Positions 18,329 to 28,170 of a stretch of DNA of 29,761 bases are shown piece after piece (position 1 is the stretch's first letter; each line of letters opens with the position of its first letter). The notes under the pieces are model-generated. The model was not told the DNA's origin, made no database searches, and worked only from the letters and a program-made list of their open reading frames with translations. Origin of the DNA: Cyclostephanos tholiformis. Its lineage: Eukaryota > Bacillariophyta > Thalassiosirophyceae > Thalassiosirales > Thalassiosiraceae. The stretch is from contig JALLPB010000037.1 of assembly GCA_036939975.1 (NCBI GenBank), positions 1-29,761 of the forward strand, given 5' to 3'. A program made the position numbers and the translations under genes.

Positions 18329-18499
18329 GGTTCGCTATGTCCCTGTGTAGTGCCGCCTTTAACGACATAAAAAGTTTCCGAGGCGGCGGACAGAGCATTC
18401 GGATTTTTATTATGTTGATTCCTATTTACGTTGCAATAGTTAAAAGTACTATACCTATCCGAAAGGTGACAAGAAGAAGTGACAACTGAAGAAAATACT
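18329..18499. promoter_or_regulatory. Divergent promoter region, MFS transporter / NADAR gene
   Basis: 171 bases between two divergent ATG codons, AT-rich in the middle (TTTTTATTATGTTGATTCC). It must contain both promoters. No specific motif is recognised. Confidence 0.45.
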
Positions 18500-19204
18500 A
18501 TGCTTGACGCAAGCGAGTTGGACCATGACCGTCCTCCCCTCGCCCATTCCCACATCCGCTGGGCGAGGACGCACGTTCCCGATGGATGGAGCGTATCGAC
18601 CGATCCGCGGGATTATGTCTTCTTCCTTAGCAAGGACGACGTCGAGTACGGGTGTTTTTCCAATGCCTACCGTGAGGTCGACGGCCATATCGGCGTCGCC
18701 GCCGAATCGTCCTCTACATGCGTCGACGATCCCCCCCGCTATTGGTGCGTCAACCAGAAGCTGCACCATCGAAAAGCCCTCCTCTTCGACGATCATGACA
18801 CCGCCCGGCTCATTCTGGATGAAAGTGACGACGCCGCTCGGATCAAGGAACTCGGACGGATGGTTCGGGGGTACGACGACCTCAGATGGCGGGAGGTAAG
18901 ATACGAAATTTGCAGGGATGCCATTCTCGGCAAATTTTCCCGGAATGAGGAATTGAAAAATGTGCTATTGGGAACGGAATCGAGGATCATCGTGGAAGCG
19001 ACGAGAGATGAGGTGTGGGGGATAGGTTGCTTGGAATTCACTACTCATACTTCTTCTACCACTCATCCGGGCGAAGATCATCAAGTCGTCGTGGGTGCCA
19101 AGAATAAGGAGACGGGAGGATGGGATACTAAGCCAAGTGATTGGAAGGGGAGTAACTTGCTCGGTAGGTGTCTGATGGATGTTAGGAGACACTTGAGATG
19201 CTAG
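18500..19204 (+). CDS. NADAR (YbiA/DUF1768) family N-glycosidase
   Basis: Single exon, 234 aa from ATG 18500; the frame is open slightly upstream but without an ATG. NADAR proteins cleave N-glycosidic bonds, either of damaged riboflavin-pathway intermediates (YbiA/RibX type) or of ADP-ribosylated guanine. Family marks: FFLSKDDVEYGCFSNAY (residues ~40-57), WCVNQKLHHRKALLF where the canonical family has a W/Y-x-x-x-EH-x-x-Q-x-x-K helix, the long helix KELGRMVRGYDDLRWREVRY, CRDAILGKFSRNEELKNVLL, then ATRDEVWGIG and the C-terminal GSNLLGRCLMDVRRHL. Relative to typical members there is a Ser/Thr/His-rich insertion of about 40 residues before the last motif. The usual EH pair reads NQ here, so catalytic behaviour may differ. 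Confidence 0.85.
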   Translation: MLDASELDHDRPPLAHSHIRWARTHVPDGWSVSTDPRDYVFFLSKDDVEYGCFSNAYREVDGHIGVAAESSSTCVDDPPRYWCVNQKLHHRKALLFDDHDTARLILDESDDAARIKELGRMVRGYDDLRWREVRYEICRDAILGKFSRNEELKNVLLGTESRIIVEATRDEVWGIGCLEFTTHTSSTTHPGEDHQVVVGAKNKETGGWDTKPSDWKGSNLLGRCLMDVRRHLRC

Positions 19205-19684
19205 GCGAATGCTGCTTTGTATCTGCGCTGGTCGCCGAAGTCCATGTACGAGCAAACTCCACTGTGGGATCAGTCGATGGTGGAATCAGTTTCATATTAT
19301 TTAGACACGTGACTCCAACGCAGGATGAATTTAGCTATTTGCATTATCATGGCAAGGCGCATCTGGGACCTCTCGATTGAATTTGCGGGCAAACCGACGA
19401 TAATTGCACCAATATGCAATGTCGCTGCTAGGAATTATTAAGCCAAATTATGTTCTTGGCACGATGGCCGCCAAAATGACATTAGGGCCCACTTGCACGA
19501 CGGCATCGGGATGCAGTGTAAGACGACGGAACCAGTTCCTAAGTCGCGTTCAACGGTGTCGTCGCGACGACTTGCACTGCACAGTGCAGACCTCGATATT
19601 TCGCTGTAATCTTTGCGGTCGCATCTGAGGCATCGCCCATAATGCCGCCCAAGAAAAAAAGGCAAGACAGCAGCATCCCCGGCA
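19205..19684. other. Intergenic, no gene seen
   Basis: 480 bases after the NADAR stop. Short ORFs occur on both strands but none has recognisable content, a splice partner or consistent composition. The NADAR 3' UTR must lie here. Confidence 0.35.
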
Positions 19685-19971
19685 ATGCCAACACATGTCT
19701 TCGTGCTAACTGTTCAAACACGCATGCACACAAATAATGACTGCGTGGTTTCAGTCGTTGGTATCTTTCCAAACAAGAATGATGCCTTCGCACGTATTCC
19801 TTCGTTGATGACACAATTTGAGGAAACCTTTGAGTGTTATCTCAACAGAGAAGGATACAGATACATCGTTGACGTCAATCGACGCAACCCCTCTAATACT
19901 GGACTACTGTTGGCTTAATGACAACGGGGACATTGATGAGGTCCATGTTAGTAAGACCCCTTCTTTCGGAT
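19685..19971 (+). pseudogene. Short gene with one frameshift (FPxKND family)
   Basis: The ORF from 19685 reads 77 codons (MPTHVFVLTVQTRMHTNNDC..., VVSVVGIFPNKNDAFARI, EETFECYLNREGYRY) and stops at 19918. In the +1 frame a convincing ending continues across that stop: LDYCWLNDNGDIDEVHVSKT, terminating at 19971. The switch lies between about 19863 and 19899, near the direct repeat GATACAGATACAT, which suggests slippage. The joined product would be about 95 residues with an acidic C-terminus. I do not know its function. A related segment occurs at 6005. A very short intron or a sequencing error could also explain the shift. Confidence 0.45.
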
Positions 19972-20189
19972 GAAAATAGATTAGGGGTCGTCTGCCCTGC
20001 ATGTGAGCGGTTTTGTTGTCTCCTTCTTCCCTAGTGACATGCAAACTAGGTAGCAACGGTGGAAGAATTACGTAGCAGAAATGTGTAGATAACGCAAGTC
20101 CCAACAATGATAACATATTTAGAGCTGTGACATATTGCATCGTGCATGTCTTAGGCTGCTGTTGCTGACCGAGTCAACAAACCGCTTCG

Positions 20190-21530
20190 TCAAGCCACCT
20201 TTTGCTCATTAAAAAATCGGAGCAGTATGTGAACATTCATTTTCACCTAGTACATGGTGGAGAATATCAATTTTAGAAGTGAATTTCCGAGTGGACATGC
20301 AAAAAGCATTCTCGCGGCATTGCACTTACGATCCCAGAAGAAACGGTATTTAATTGAGATCGCGTTTCCCATGCCTTCCCAAATATAATTCTCTCGTCTG
20401 CCAGGCATGCTGATGTCCCTAGGAAGAATGAGTTCAGTTCTTCGATCAATGATCCACTTGGTCTCCAGCAGTGAACCTCCAGCTCGTGGTATCCTGATTA
20501 AGAGAGAGAAGAATAGGTCAAGTCATTCATGGCTCGTGGGTTTTCCCGCGCGATCGCAAATATTGCGAACCACGATCTACAATATCTCACCCGGATTAGT
20601 TGGCAAATGAGTGAATCCATAGCCCGACAATATCGACCGTCCGTACTCGTCCAGCTCGCATATCTGAATTATGATTCGAGGCCATCCTTGAATACTAGCC
20701 GTTGCAAAGTGAACATCAATGGGATGATTCCATATGTGCACACCGTCAGTTGATGCTGCTGAGTATTGCGTTTGACTTGATTCGTCACCCGCGAGGAGGG
20801 ACCATGCCTTGCCCCACTCCAGATACCTGCGGAGCAAGAAAATGCCATTTCCACTTGGATTAATCCTGGTCGAAAATTCGGGAAACAGGGTCTGTGCACA
20901 AACTCACCACTTGCATGAAACAAATGTATCTTTAAATCCAACGCCTTCACTTAATTCGCCTAGTATATGAACCTCCGGTATTCCATCGGCTGGACTGCGG
21001 ACCAAATTCTTAAACTTCTCTCGGATCCTTTCATCCGGCTTCCGTATGAAGCTGGATTGATGTATGATAGGCAATTGGATATCATGGTGAATCTCCCGCT
21101 CCTTTATCATCTTGCTCATTGCATCTTCAACAGCAGGTTTTGCCGTGAGAACCGAATGACGTGATAGCCTGGCATCTCGAGGCTCTTTCGCGTTTTCGTA
21201 CCCCTCAGCTTTTGTTAGGAGAGCATTTTCATTGGACTCTTGGACCTTTGCTTCGTCACGTTGAGAGTATGACTCACTCTGCCTCCCGTTCTCTTCATCC
21301 AGCTCTGAATTCAATGTATCGCGTCGTTGATATCTTCGCCTGAGAGAACTGAGTGTGGCTGCGCTTTCCCTCCTCTCGCCATTTCCGATATTGAGGTTTG
21401 CAAAACTGGCGTCAATGTTCGACCCGCGATCTCGCCTAACATAGGATATTCTCCTCTGGCTTCCCGCAGTCGCAGATTCATTTGCTGCATTGATCAGGAA
21501 TGGCGCCGAACTAATGTCACTCATTTTCAT
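20190..21530 (-). CDS. B9D2: B9D2, ciliary transition-zone (MKS module) protein with N-terminal extension
   Basis: Four exons: 21530-20908, 20826-20591, 20493-20330 and 20246-20190, with introns of 81, 97 and 83 bases, all GT-AG; 359 aa. B9D2 works with B9D1 and MKS1 in the gate at the base of cilia and flagella. The B9 domain starts at residue ~186 with EVHILGELSEGVGFKDTFVS. It continues CKW|YLEWGKAWSLLAGDESSQTQ, then HIWNHPIDVHFATASIQGWP, ELDEYGRSILSGYGFTHLP and the CWRPSGS stretch, and closes with VHILLRFF in the 19-codon last exon. Every splice junction restores the family alignment. The ~185 residues before the domain are Ser/Arg/Glu-rich and absent from animal B9D2, which is about 175 aa in total. 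The start is ATG 21530 or ATG 21524; the frame upstream has no other ATG. Confidence 0.92.
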
Positions 21531-22032
21531 TTGGAGTTGAAAGATTGACGTGTTATTTTGGACAAGAAAAAAATTGAAATTCGAAGCTGAGCGAGCGGGC
21601 AAAGATCGACGTAGCCGATTAACAACTTTTTGTTTATTTAAATGGGGATGAGCCACATGCTAAATGCATGAGTTAGCGGGATGTCAGCTAGAGCTTCACA
21701 ACAAAGATCATAACAAAGATAAGTGGATGATGGTTCAATGCAGCTGACAAGAGTTTGTTGAGCCTTGCTGGTAGGAGTGGCTGACATAAGTATCCCGAAT
21801 ATTCAGCTCATAATAAAATTTCTATGTAAGACCATGTAAGAAAATAGTGAATTCGGCTCCGCTATTATTTAGGGAGGAGGAAGAATGATCTTCGAATACT
21901 TTGGCCAGTTTGCTACCCAGTGGCAGATTATTGTGCTGTTGCACATTTCATAGGGGATAGTTCTTAAGATTGCTCCAAAGACTGCTTCGTTGCCATTAGA
22001 AACTTCATGTTCCTCGCAAGAAAATCACCACA
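21531..22032. other. Intergenic: B9D2 promoter and AAA ATPase 3' UTR
   Basis: 502 bases between two minus-strand genes. AT-rich, with no supported ORF, repeat or RNA gene. Confidence 0.35.
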
Positions 22033-24211
22033 TCACGCTTCATCTTCGCTCGAGCTGCTGCTGTCGTAGTGAGCCTGTTTGTTGTTGTTTCCTAAGTGCC
22101 CTGCATCCTGATCACCCAAAAAGAATGCAATACCATCCTGTTGTATGAAGGAGAGAGCAAATGCGAAGACGTCAGAATACTGAAGCTTGACGCACGACGA
22201 TCGAAGTAGATGGCACATTACCACAAAGTCCCCAGATAATACAGGGCGCAAGTTTCGGAAGCTATTCAAGAGAGATTCCCTATTGGCAGATTGAGCATCT
22301 TCGGACCTCTTTACACCCCGCGTTTGTTGCGACGCCTGACTCTCCCTTTTCTTCAAAATGGCAGCCGCACGGAGGCATTCTCTCACCGGGGCCATGACCG
22401 CCTCTCGAGTCATAGATTCGAGGTCCGACCCCGACCATCCCTCCGTGGCAAGTGCAAGCTCATCCAACTGGGTTGTTGTGATGTCGTGTTCTACATCGGC
22501 CAGCAGGTGTCGAATGATCTTTCTACGATCCTTCCTCGATGGCAATCCGACGAGGACACGCACCGCGAACCTACGTAGCAATGCCGGATCGCAGTCCTCG
22601 GGGCGATTCGTTGCGGCTACCACGATTACGCGAGGTTTTGGGGGTATCTTGTCGGGAGTGTCGTGAGTATTGCCTTCTCTTCCCAATGAATTGGTCGCGC
22701 GTGTACTATTGTCATTTCGCTCGACAAATCCAGTCGAACGCACGGAAAAGCTATCGCCATCGTCGCAGTATCCATCATACTCTTCACATTCCACTTCGCT
22801 CCCACCTTTGTTGTCATTCAAGGCTGTCATTTGAATCAACAATTCCGCTAGAATTCGGCGGGAGCTATTGTCGCCCCCCGCTTGTGACATTTTCCCGCTG
22901 TCGTCATCGACGCGCGATCGACCCAGCGCATCGATTTCGTCGAAGAATACGACAGCACATTTGCTTTCAATTTTCATAGCCCTCCTCCGAGCTGTGTGCA
23001 ACGTTTTGTTGTCAATATGTAGTTTGAATCAAATGGATTTTTTGATGCATCCCTGCAAGGGGGAGAAACCGCCATTCATCTCAAAACTCACCCTCTTGAA
23101 AGAGTCCACGAATCGACGCTTCCGACTCGCCCACGAATTTACTTAGGATGTCGCTCGGGCCGATTGAGAGGAAGGCCGCCTGCGCCTCTCCGGCCACCGC
23201 CTTGGCCAGTTTCGTCTTGCCGCACCCTGGTGGACCGTGAAGTAGTATCGACGCGGGCGCTGCCCTGATCCCTACAAAAAACAAACGAGGTTGTCACTCA
23301 ATGATGCACAGGAAAATGTGAAATCTTCATCAGCGACGAGGTTCCCTCCGGTTTTACGCACCCGTCAACACCGACTCCGCTATTTCGTGTGGAAGCGCCA
23401 GTGGCAATAGCGCCTCGTCCAGCCGTAGCTTCGCTTGGCCATGTCCGATTATATCGCGGAACGTTACGCCGACGAACGGGGGCAAATCGCGTCCGTGCGG
23501 ATGCTTGACCATCTTACTTTCGTCGCCATCGCTGCGATTCATTCCCAGAACGGAGTCGCATTCGATGATTTCGTTGGATTGCGGATCGTCCCCCCCCGCG
23601 GAGGGGATGAACGGAACATCGCCCGACGTCGATGGAGCGTCGCAATAGCCATCGTTGTCCCCCACCTCGTTGTCATTGATTGTGCAACCGAATGCCGCGG
23701 ACGACTCAATTCTGCAGAGGGTTGGGTGGATCGTCCCCGAAGTCCTCACGTACCTCGTTATGTCCGTCGTGACGCAATCGAACGACGGCGACGTCGTCTT
23801 CGTCGTCGTCTCGAGGCCGGCGGTAGACGACTGGATCACTCCCGCCACCAATGCGCCATCCTCATCCCACCGACCGTCGTTACCCGACGACGAAGACGAG
23901 GAGGAGGAGGATCCCATCCGAAACTCTTCCGGGGATACCGAACGCGCCGCGCGCTCGCCGCTCCCTCTTGACGCGCCGGCATCGAAATCTTCTCCGTCGT
24001 CATCTCGATCAGCGGCGGCTACCTCCCCCCCCCGTGGGAGTGGGGGCACCGCGACGGAGTTGGGATGCGACCGATCGCCCACCGAAGCCGCCGCCGCCAA
24101 TGACGACAATGACGACGGCAATGACGACAATGACAACAAAGACGAATCGATCTTCTGCCGCTTACATGAGCGGGGCGGGGGCGGTGGCATCAAGGCTGAG
24201 TCGTCGTTCAT
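22033..24211 (-). CDS. AAA ATPase with one AAA domain, VPS4/katanin/spastin group
   Basis: Exons 24211-23362, 23271-23092 and 22991-22033. Introns are 90 bases (GTGCGT...GTAG) and 100 bases (GTGAGT...CACAG), both phase 1; 662 aa if exon 3 is unspliced. Residues 1-~245 are disordered, with a poly-Ser run and acidic stretches. The AAA domain opens at [20 protein letters not shown]. Walker A is GPPGCGKT (296-303), and the pore-loop region is [14 protein letters not shown]. Walker B is VVFFDEID (357-364), sensor 1 is [15 protein letters not shown], arginine-finger candidates are in LLRRFAVRV, and [20 protein letters not shown] follows. Near the C-terminus [10 protein letters not shown] resembles the LRPV-x-x-x-DF element of VPS4-like proteins. 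An insertion of about 60 acidic residues splits the stretch between Walker B and sensor 1. The role is probably remodelling of ESCRT, microtubule or other complexes; the exact orthologue is not resolved. Confidence 0.82.
22138..22221 (-). other. Possible in-frame 84-base intron in the AAA gene
   Basis: GTAATG after GDFV and a pyrimidine-rich tract ending ACAACAG before GATGGT bracket 84 bases (28 codons) with no stop. Splicing would join [10 protein letters not shown] to [10 protein letters not shown], which reads like the end of VPS4-group proteins, whereas the 28 retained residues do not. The product would be 634 aa. Both forms keep the frame. Confidence 0.5.
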
Positions 24212-24415
24212 CACTTGCGTTTAATGGTTACTAAATGCGCAATACTGCGAGTATCTACTCCGTTAATTGCGAATTGCGACGCCCTTGCGCTTCCCCAACC
24301 TACTTACTTACCACACGTAGATCATTATTTCCAACACAGTAGATCGAAAATCAAACGATTCCACTCGGCTGATCTACCTAAGTACTCTTTTACGAACATT
24401 TTTTCACATCCATCC
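24212..24415. promoter_or_regulatory. Divergent promoter region, AAA ATPase / TPR protein
   Basis: 204 bases separating the two divergent start codons. The plus-strand frame of the TPR gene is open through most of it, with an ATG at 24224, but that start would leave only 12 bases for two promoters. Confidence 0.4.
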
Positions 24416-25627
24416 ATGGAGAGCATTGATGTCGACGGGACGCCATTCTCCGTCCACATGGACAGGGCGGTGAAGCTAAGGAGCTTGCAAACCAGACACG
24501 AACGGCTCAAGTACGATGCCTTCCCTTCATTCTACGCGAACACCATCTTCCCCAATGATGACGTTTCGAACGCGAGGCGATTGGGCCAGTTCGACGAACG
24601 ACTCGCGGCGGCGAATCGCATGAAGGAGGAGGGTAATTCAGCTTTCCACAACGATCGTCCACGCGATGCCCTGAAAAAGTACGAGATGGCAGCGTCCGTC
24701 TTTAGATTCCTCAAAAACACCAACCTCGAGTGGAAGTCGCAGGGCATCATGGATCGATTCATAACCGAAGTCGAATACGAATGCAAGAGCGTGGAGGAGC
24801 GCCGCGAGCTCGATCGATTCCTCGTGTCATGTTACAACAATATGGCACTTGCATCGTGCAGGATTAACTATTTTTCTCTCGCGGTTGAAGCGTGCGACTG
24901 CGCCATAGCAATCGACGGACGCAATGACAAGGCGCTTTACCTGCGCTCGAGGGCTCGTATCGGACCAAAGAGTTCGGGAGCACACGAGGAAACGATGGCA
25001 TGGAATGATTTATTGAAGGCATTGGAGATCAATTCCGATAACAGGGAAGCTAAGAGGTTGCTTCACAGGTTGGGCGACGACATGAAAAAGCAGCGCGCGA
25101 AAGAGAAGATCGCTTTTGGGGGGCTATTTGACCGGGGTGCGTTGTGTGATCCTCGAGTGCTCCAGGAAAGGAATGAAGCGGGCAGAAAGCTTGTGGAGCA
25201 GGATGAGCTCGACTCGAGGCAACAAGACATAACCCTCGGAAGGCAGCTGACGCAACTTTACGAAGAGCGAGGGATGAAGAAACAGAAGGAAAGGATCGAG
25301 CAGAGCCTCAAATACGAGACGGAAGCTACGGAAGAGAGATCATTATTAAGTGAAACGGATTTTCGGAGTCCCACTACGAGAATGGTCCTCGATGCCAAGC
25401 ATATGGGAGTGGATCTGACGGATCCGCAAACTGTTGAGATTTTGGAGAAACTGAAGGCGGCGGGCGATCTAGAATTGGTGAGGACTTCCGAGGGATCCGA
25501 CAGGCTATCAAGGCCATGTCCATCAACGGAGAGTCTTTCGGATCAACCAGCGGGTTTGCTTCAAATCTTTTTCCAAATCTTATCGTCGATCATTGTCGCT
25601 TGGTATTTATTTGCATACATGAAATAA
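24416..25627 (+). CDS. TPR protein with C-terminal membrane anchor
   Basis: Single exon, 403 aa from ATG 24416 (context TCCATGG). Three tetratricopeptide motifs are visible: residues ~65-98 (RMKEEGNSAFHNDRPRDALK...YE), and ~137-182 (YNNMALASCRINYFSLAVEA, then DKALYLRSRA). This is the arrangement of TPR co-chaperones related to FKBP and PP5 partners of Hsp90 and Hsp70, but no peptidyl-prolyl isomerase domain is present. A charged helical middle follows (ERGMKKQKERIEQSLKYE). The last ~23 residues (LLQIFFQILSSIIVAWYLFA) form one hydrophobic segment with a short end, so the protein should be tail-anchored, facing the cytosol from ER, mitochondrial or plastid outer membrane. It converges on HSP60 with a 102-base gap that contains AATAAA at about 25645. 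Confidence 0.82.
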   Translation: MESIDVDGTPFSVHMDRAVKLRSLQTRHERLKYDAFPSFYANTIFPNDDVSNARRLGQFDERLAAANRMKEEGNSAFHNDRPRDALKKYEMAASVFRFLKNTNLEWKSQGIMDRFITEVEYECKSVEERRELDRFLVSCYNNMALASCRINYFSLAVEACDCAIAIDGRNDKALYLRSRARIGPKSSGAHEETMAWNDLLKALEINSDNREAKRLLHRLGDDMKKQRAKEKIAFGGLFDRGALCDPRVLQERNEAGRKLVEQDELDSRQQDITLGRQLTQLYEERGMKKQKERIEQSLKYETEATEERSLLSETDFRSPTTRMVLDAKHMGVDLTDPQTVEILEKLKAAGDLELVRTSEGSDRLSRPCPSTESLSDQPAGLLQIFFQILSSIIVAWYLFAYMK

Positions 25628-25729
25628 CTTCATGCGCCAAATCAAATAAACAGGCCTAGACATAAAAATTCACCCTGATCGTAAAGATTAAATTAGAATA
25701 TTATTGAGTCCGCAAAGTCATGCATCTAC

Positions 25730-27883
25730 CTAGTACATTCCCCCCATACCGCCCATGCCTCCCATTCCTCCGCCACCAGGTCCTACAGGGACATCCTTGG
25801 CTGGCAGGTCGGCGATCATTGCCTCGCTCGTGGCTAGCAAACCCGCCACGCTCGCGGCATCGACAAGACCTGTCCTGGTGACCTTGGTAGGGTCGATGAT
25901 TCCAGCTTCGAACATGTTACAGTAGATGCCGTTCTTGGCATCGAAGCCCGTTTCGATGGGCGTGTCCGGCTTCATCAGCTCACCGCAAACCACCGCGCCC
26001 TCTTCCCCGGCGTTCATGACGATGGTGGACAGCGGTGCCCGGAGCGCCTTCTGGATTATCTCAACGCCGATCCGCTGGTCCATATTCTCGGCCGCCGCGG
26101 CGACGGCGTCCAACTTCGTCGAGCAGTAAAGGAGCGCCTTGCCACCGCCGGGAACGATGCCCTCCTCGACGGCCGCACGGGTCGCATTGAGGGCGTCGAC
26201 GACGCGATCCTTCTTCTCGTTCACCTCCACCTCCGACGCCCCACCCACTTTGATGACGGCAACTCCTCCCGCAATCTTAGCGAGACGTTCCTGTAGTTTC
26301 TCGCGCTCGTAATCGCTCTTCGTCGTTTCGATACTCGATCGGATCAATTCGCACCGTTCGTCGATCATGGACTTGTCGCCCGCACCATCAAGGACGATGG
26401 TATCGTTTTTTGTGATACGGACGCGCTTACTGTGACCGAGTTGATCCTGCGTGACCTCCTCGATCTTCATCCCCATCTCCTGGGAGATTACGGTCCCGCC
26501 CGTTAGGATGGCGAGGTCCTGCATGATGGCCTTGCGGTTGTCTCCAAATCCTGGCGCCTTCACCGCGCAGACCTTGATCCCGGCACGGAGCTTGTTAACG
26601 ACGAGCGTGGCCAAGGCCTCGCTCTCGACGTCCTCGGCAACGATTAACAGGCTCTGTTGCGACTTGATGACGCTCTCCAGTATGGGGATGAGTTGTTGGA
26701 TGCTACTGACCTTCTTCTCCACCAACAGGATGAGTGGATTCTCCAATTCGCATATCTGCGTCTTGGGATCGGTGATGAAGTACGGACTGATGTAACCGCG
26801 ATCGAATTTCATCCCCTCGACCACCTCGAGCTCGTCCTCGATCGTCTTGCCATCCTGGACGGTGATGACACCCTCCTTCCCCACGCGTTCCATGGCATCG
26901 CTGATCAATTTTCCGATATCCTCGTCGCCGTTCGCGGATATCGTACCCACCTGACTCACCTCCTCCCGGCTCGTGATCGGACGGCTGATCGAGGTGAGGG
27001 TCTCCACCACCACGTTCACCGCCTGTTGGATGCCCCTACGAACGTCGAGGGGGTTCATCCCCGCCGCGACCGCCTTGCATCCCTCGCGGTATATGGCCCT
27101 CGCGAGGACCGTCGCGGTGGTGGTACCGTCACCGGCAACGTCATTCGTCTTGGATGCGACCGATTTTACGAGCTGGGCGCCCATATTCTCGAAGTTATCC
27201 TCGAAGTCGATGGACTTGGCCACCGTCACGCCGTCCTTGGTGATTTTGGGAGCGCCGTAGGGTTGGGCGATGATGACGTTCCTCCCCTTGGGTCCGAGGG
27301 TAACCTGTGAACGAGCGAGAATTCAAGGATGCATGTGAGCGTGGACGTGAGTTTTGCTCGTAATGCGGCTAATAACGATGGGTAAACAAGAGCGCATCGG
27401 GCGGGAGGTCGGATAAAATCCATATCACGTGCAATCGAAATTGGAACAACGTCCACGAGAAGGATAAGAATTCGAAATCGATAAGCTCATCCTCTCATCC
27501 TCGTTGCACGAAAGTCGCGAAAGAAGCGCCCCAACGACATGTGCTCGTTCGTGCGAAACTAGGACGCAATGCCCGTGGCCGACGAAAAATGTTCAATGAA
27601 CGCGCATTCGCGTCCCCGTCAGGGCTCATCGTTAATTATTATATCATGTGCCCCATCGATAAACATTCGAGAGTACGAGATTCTCATCCTCGACGGCATG
27701 CATAACCCCCCTCACCTGGACGGCATCCGCCATCAAATCCACGCCGCGGAGCATGGCCGCTCGTCCCTCGACGCCGAAACGTATCTCCTTCCCGGTCGCC
27801 ATCGATCGAGTCGGACCGAGGAGTTTCGACGTGGCGTTCTTGCCCGACTTGCGCAATACGGCGTTGCTCAGTGTGCTGCTCAT
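25730..27883 (-). CDS. HSP60: Mitochondrial-type HSP60/Cpn60 chaperonin
   Basis: Exon 1 is 27883-27716 (56 codons) and exon 2 is 27304-25730. They are joined in phase 0 ([14 protein letters not shown]) over a 411-base GTGAGG...CACAG intron; 580 aa. Group I chaperonin: a double-ring folding cage that works with Cpn10. Exon 1 encodes a basic, Ser-rich presequence ([29 protein letters not shown]), then [20 protein letters not shown]. Exon 2 has the ATP-binding [20 protein letters not shown] and the catalytic [15 protein letters not shown]. It continues with the apical domain, the C-terminal equatorial [20 protein letters not shown] and [13 protein letters not shown], and a [13 protein letters not shown] tail. 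The presequence type and GGM tail fit mitochondria rather than plastid. No perfect heat-shock element was found upstream. Confidence 0.95.
27305..27715 (-). other. 411-base intron of HSP60
   Basis: This is about four times the typical intron in this window. It shows no open frame continuing exon 1 and no recognised small RNA. It may carry regulatory or nested elements, but none can be defined from the sequence. Confidence 0.5.
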
Positions 27884-28131
27884 GCTTTTTCTTTTCTTTT
27901 GGCGCGTTTACTATATATTATCTAGTATCTCTAAAGAGAGGGGGATGTGGGGGGTGGCGTGTGATTGGTTCGATGAGAATACTAATGAGAGATAAAAAAA
28001 AAGTGCACGGAGGGGATGGCAACAAGCAGGACTGCTAACTCACACGTCGCGATCTCGATGGAAATGTCGAGATTTCGATCGCCCCCTCTCAGCAACTTTT
28101 TTTTGTGTGGACGAGCGGCACAAAAAAATGC

Positions 28132-28170
<39 letters not shown>

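Noticed and set aside
19539..19814. 91-codon minus-strand ORF downstream of B9D2
   Set aside because: Overlaps the better-supported plus-strand short gene and lacks any family signal; B9D2 ends cleanly at 20190.
23655..24224. Plus-strand ORFs opposite AAA exon 1
   Set aside because: Low-complexity mirror of a disordered Ser/Asp-rich exon; no start context or domain.
26657..27310. 217-codon ORF antisense to HSP60
   Set aside because: Shadow of a highly conserved exon, product rich in His/Asp/Leu with no known family.
28050..28085. Possible heat-shock element or palindrome upstream of HSP60 (ATCTCGAT...ATGTCGAGAT)
   Set aside because: The arms are imperfect and do not form the nGAAnnTTCn array of a heat-shock element.
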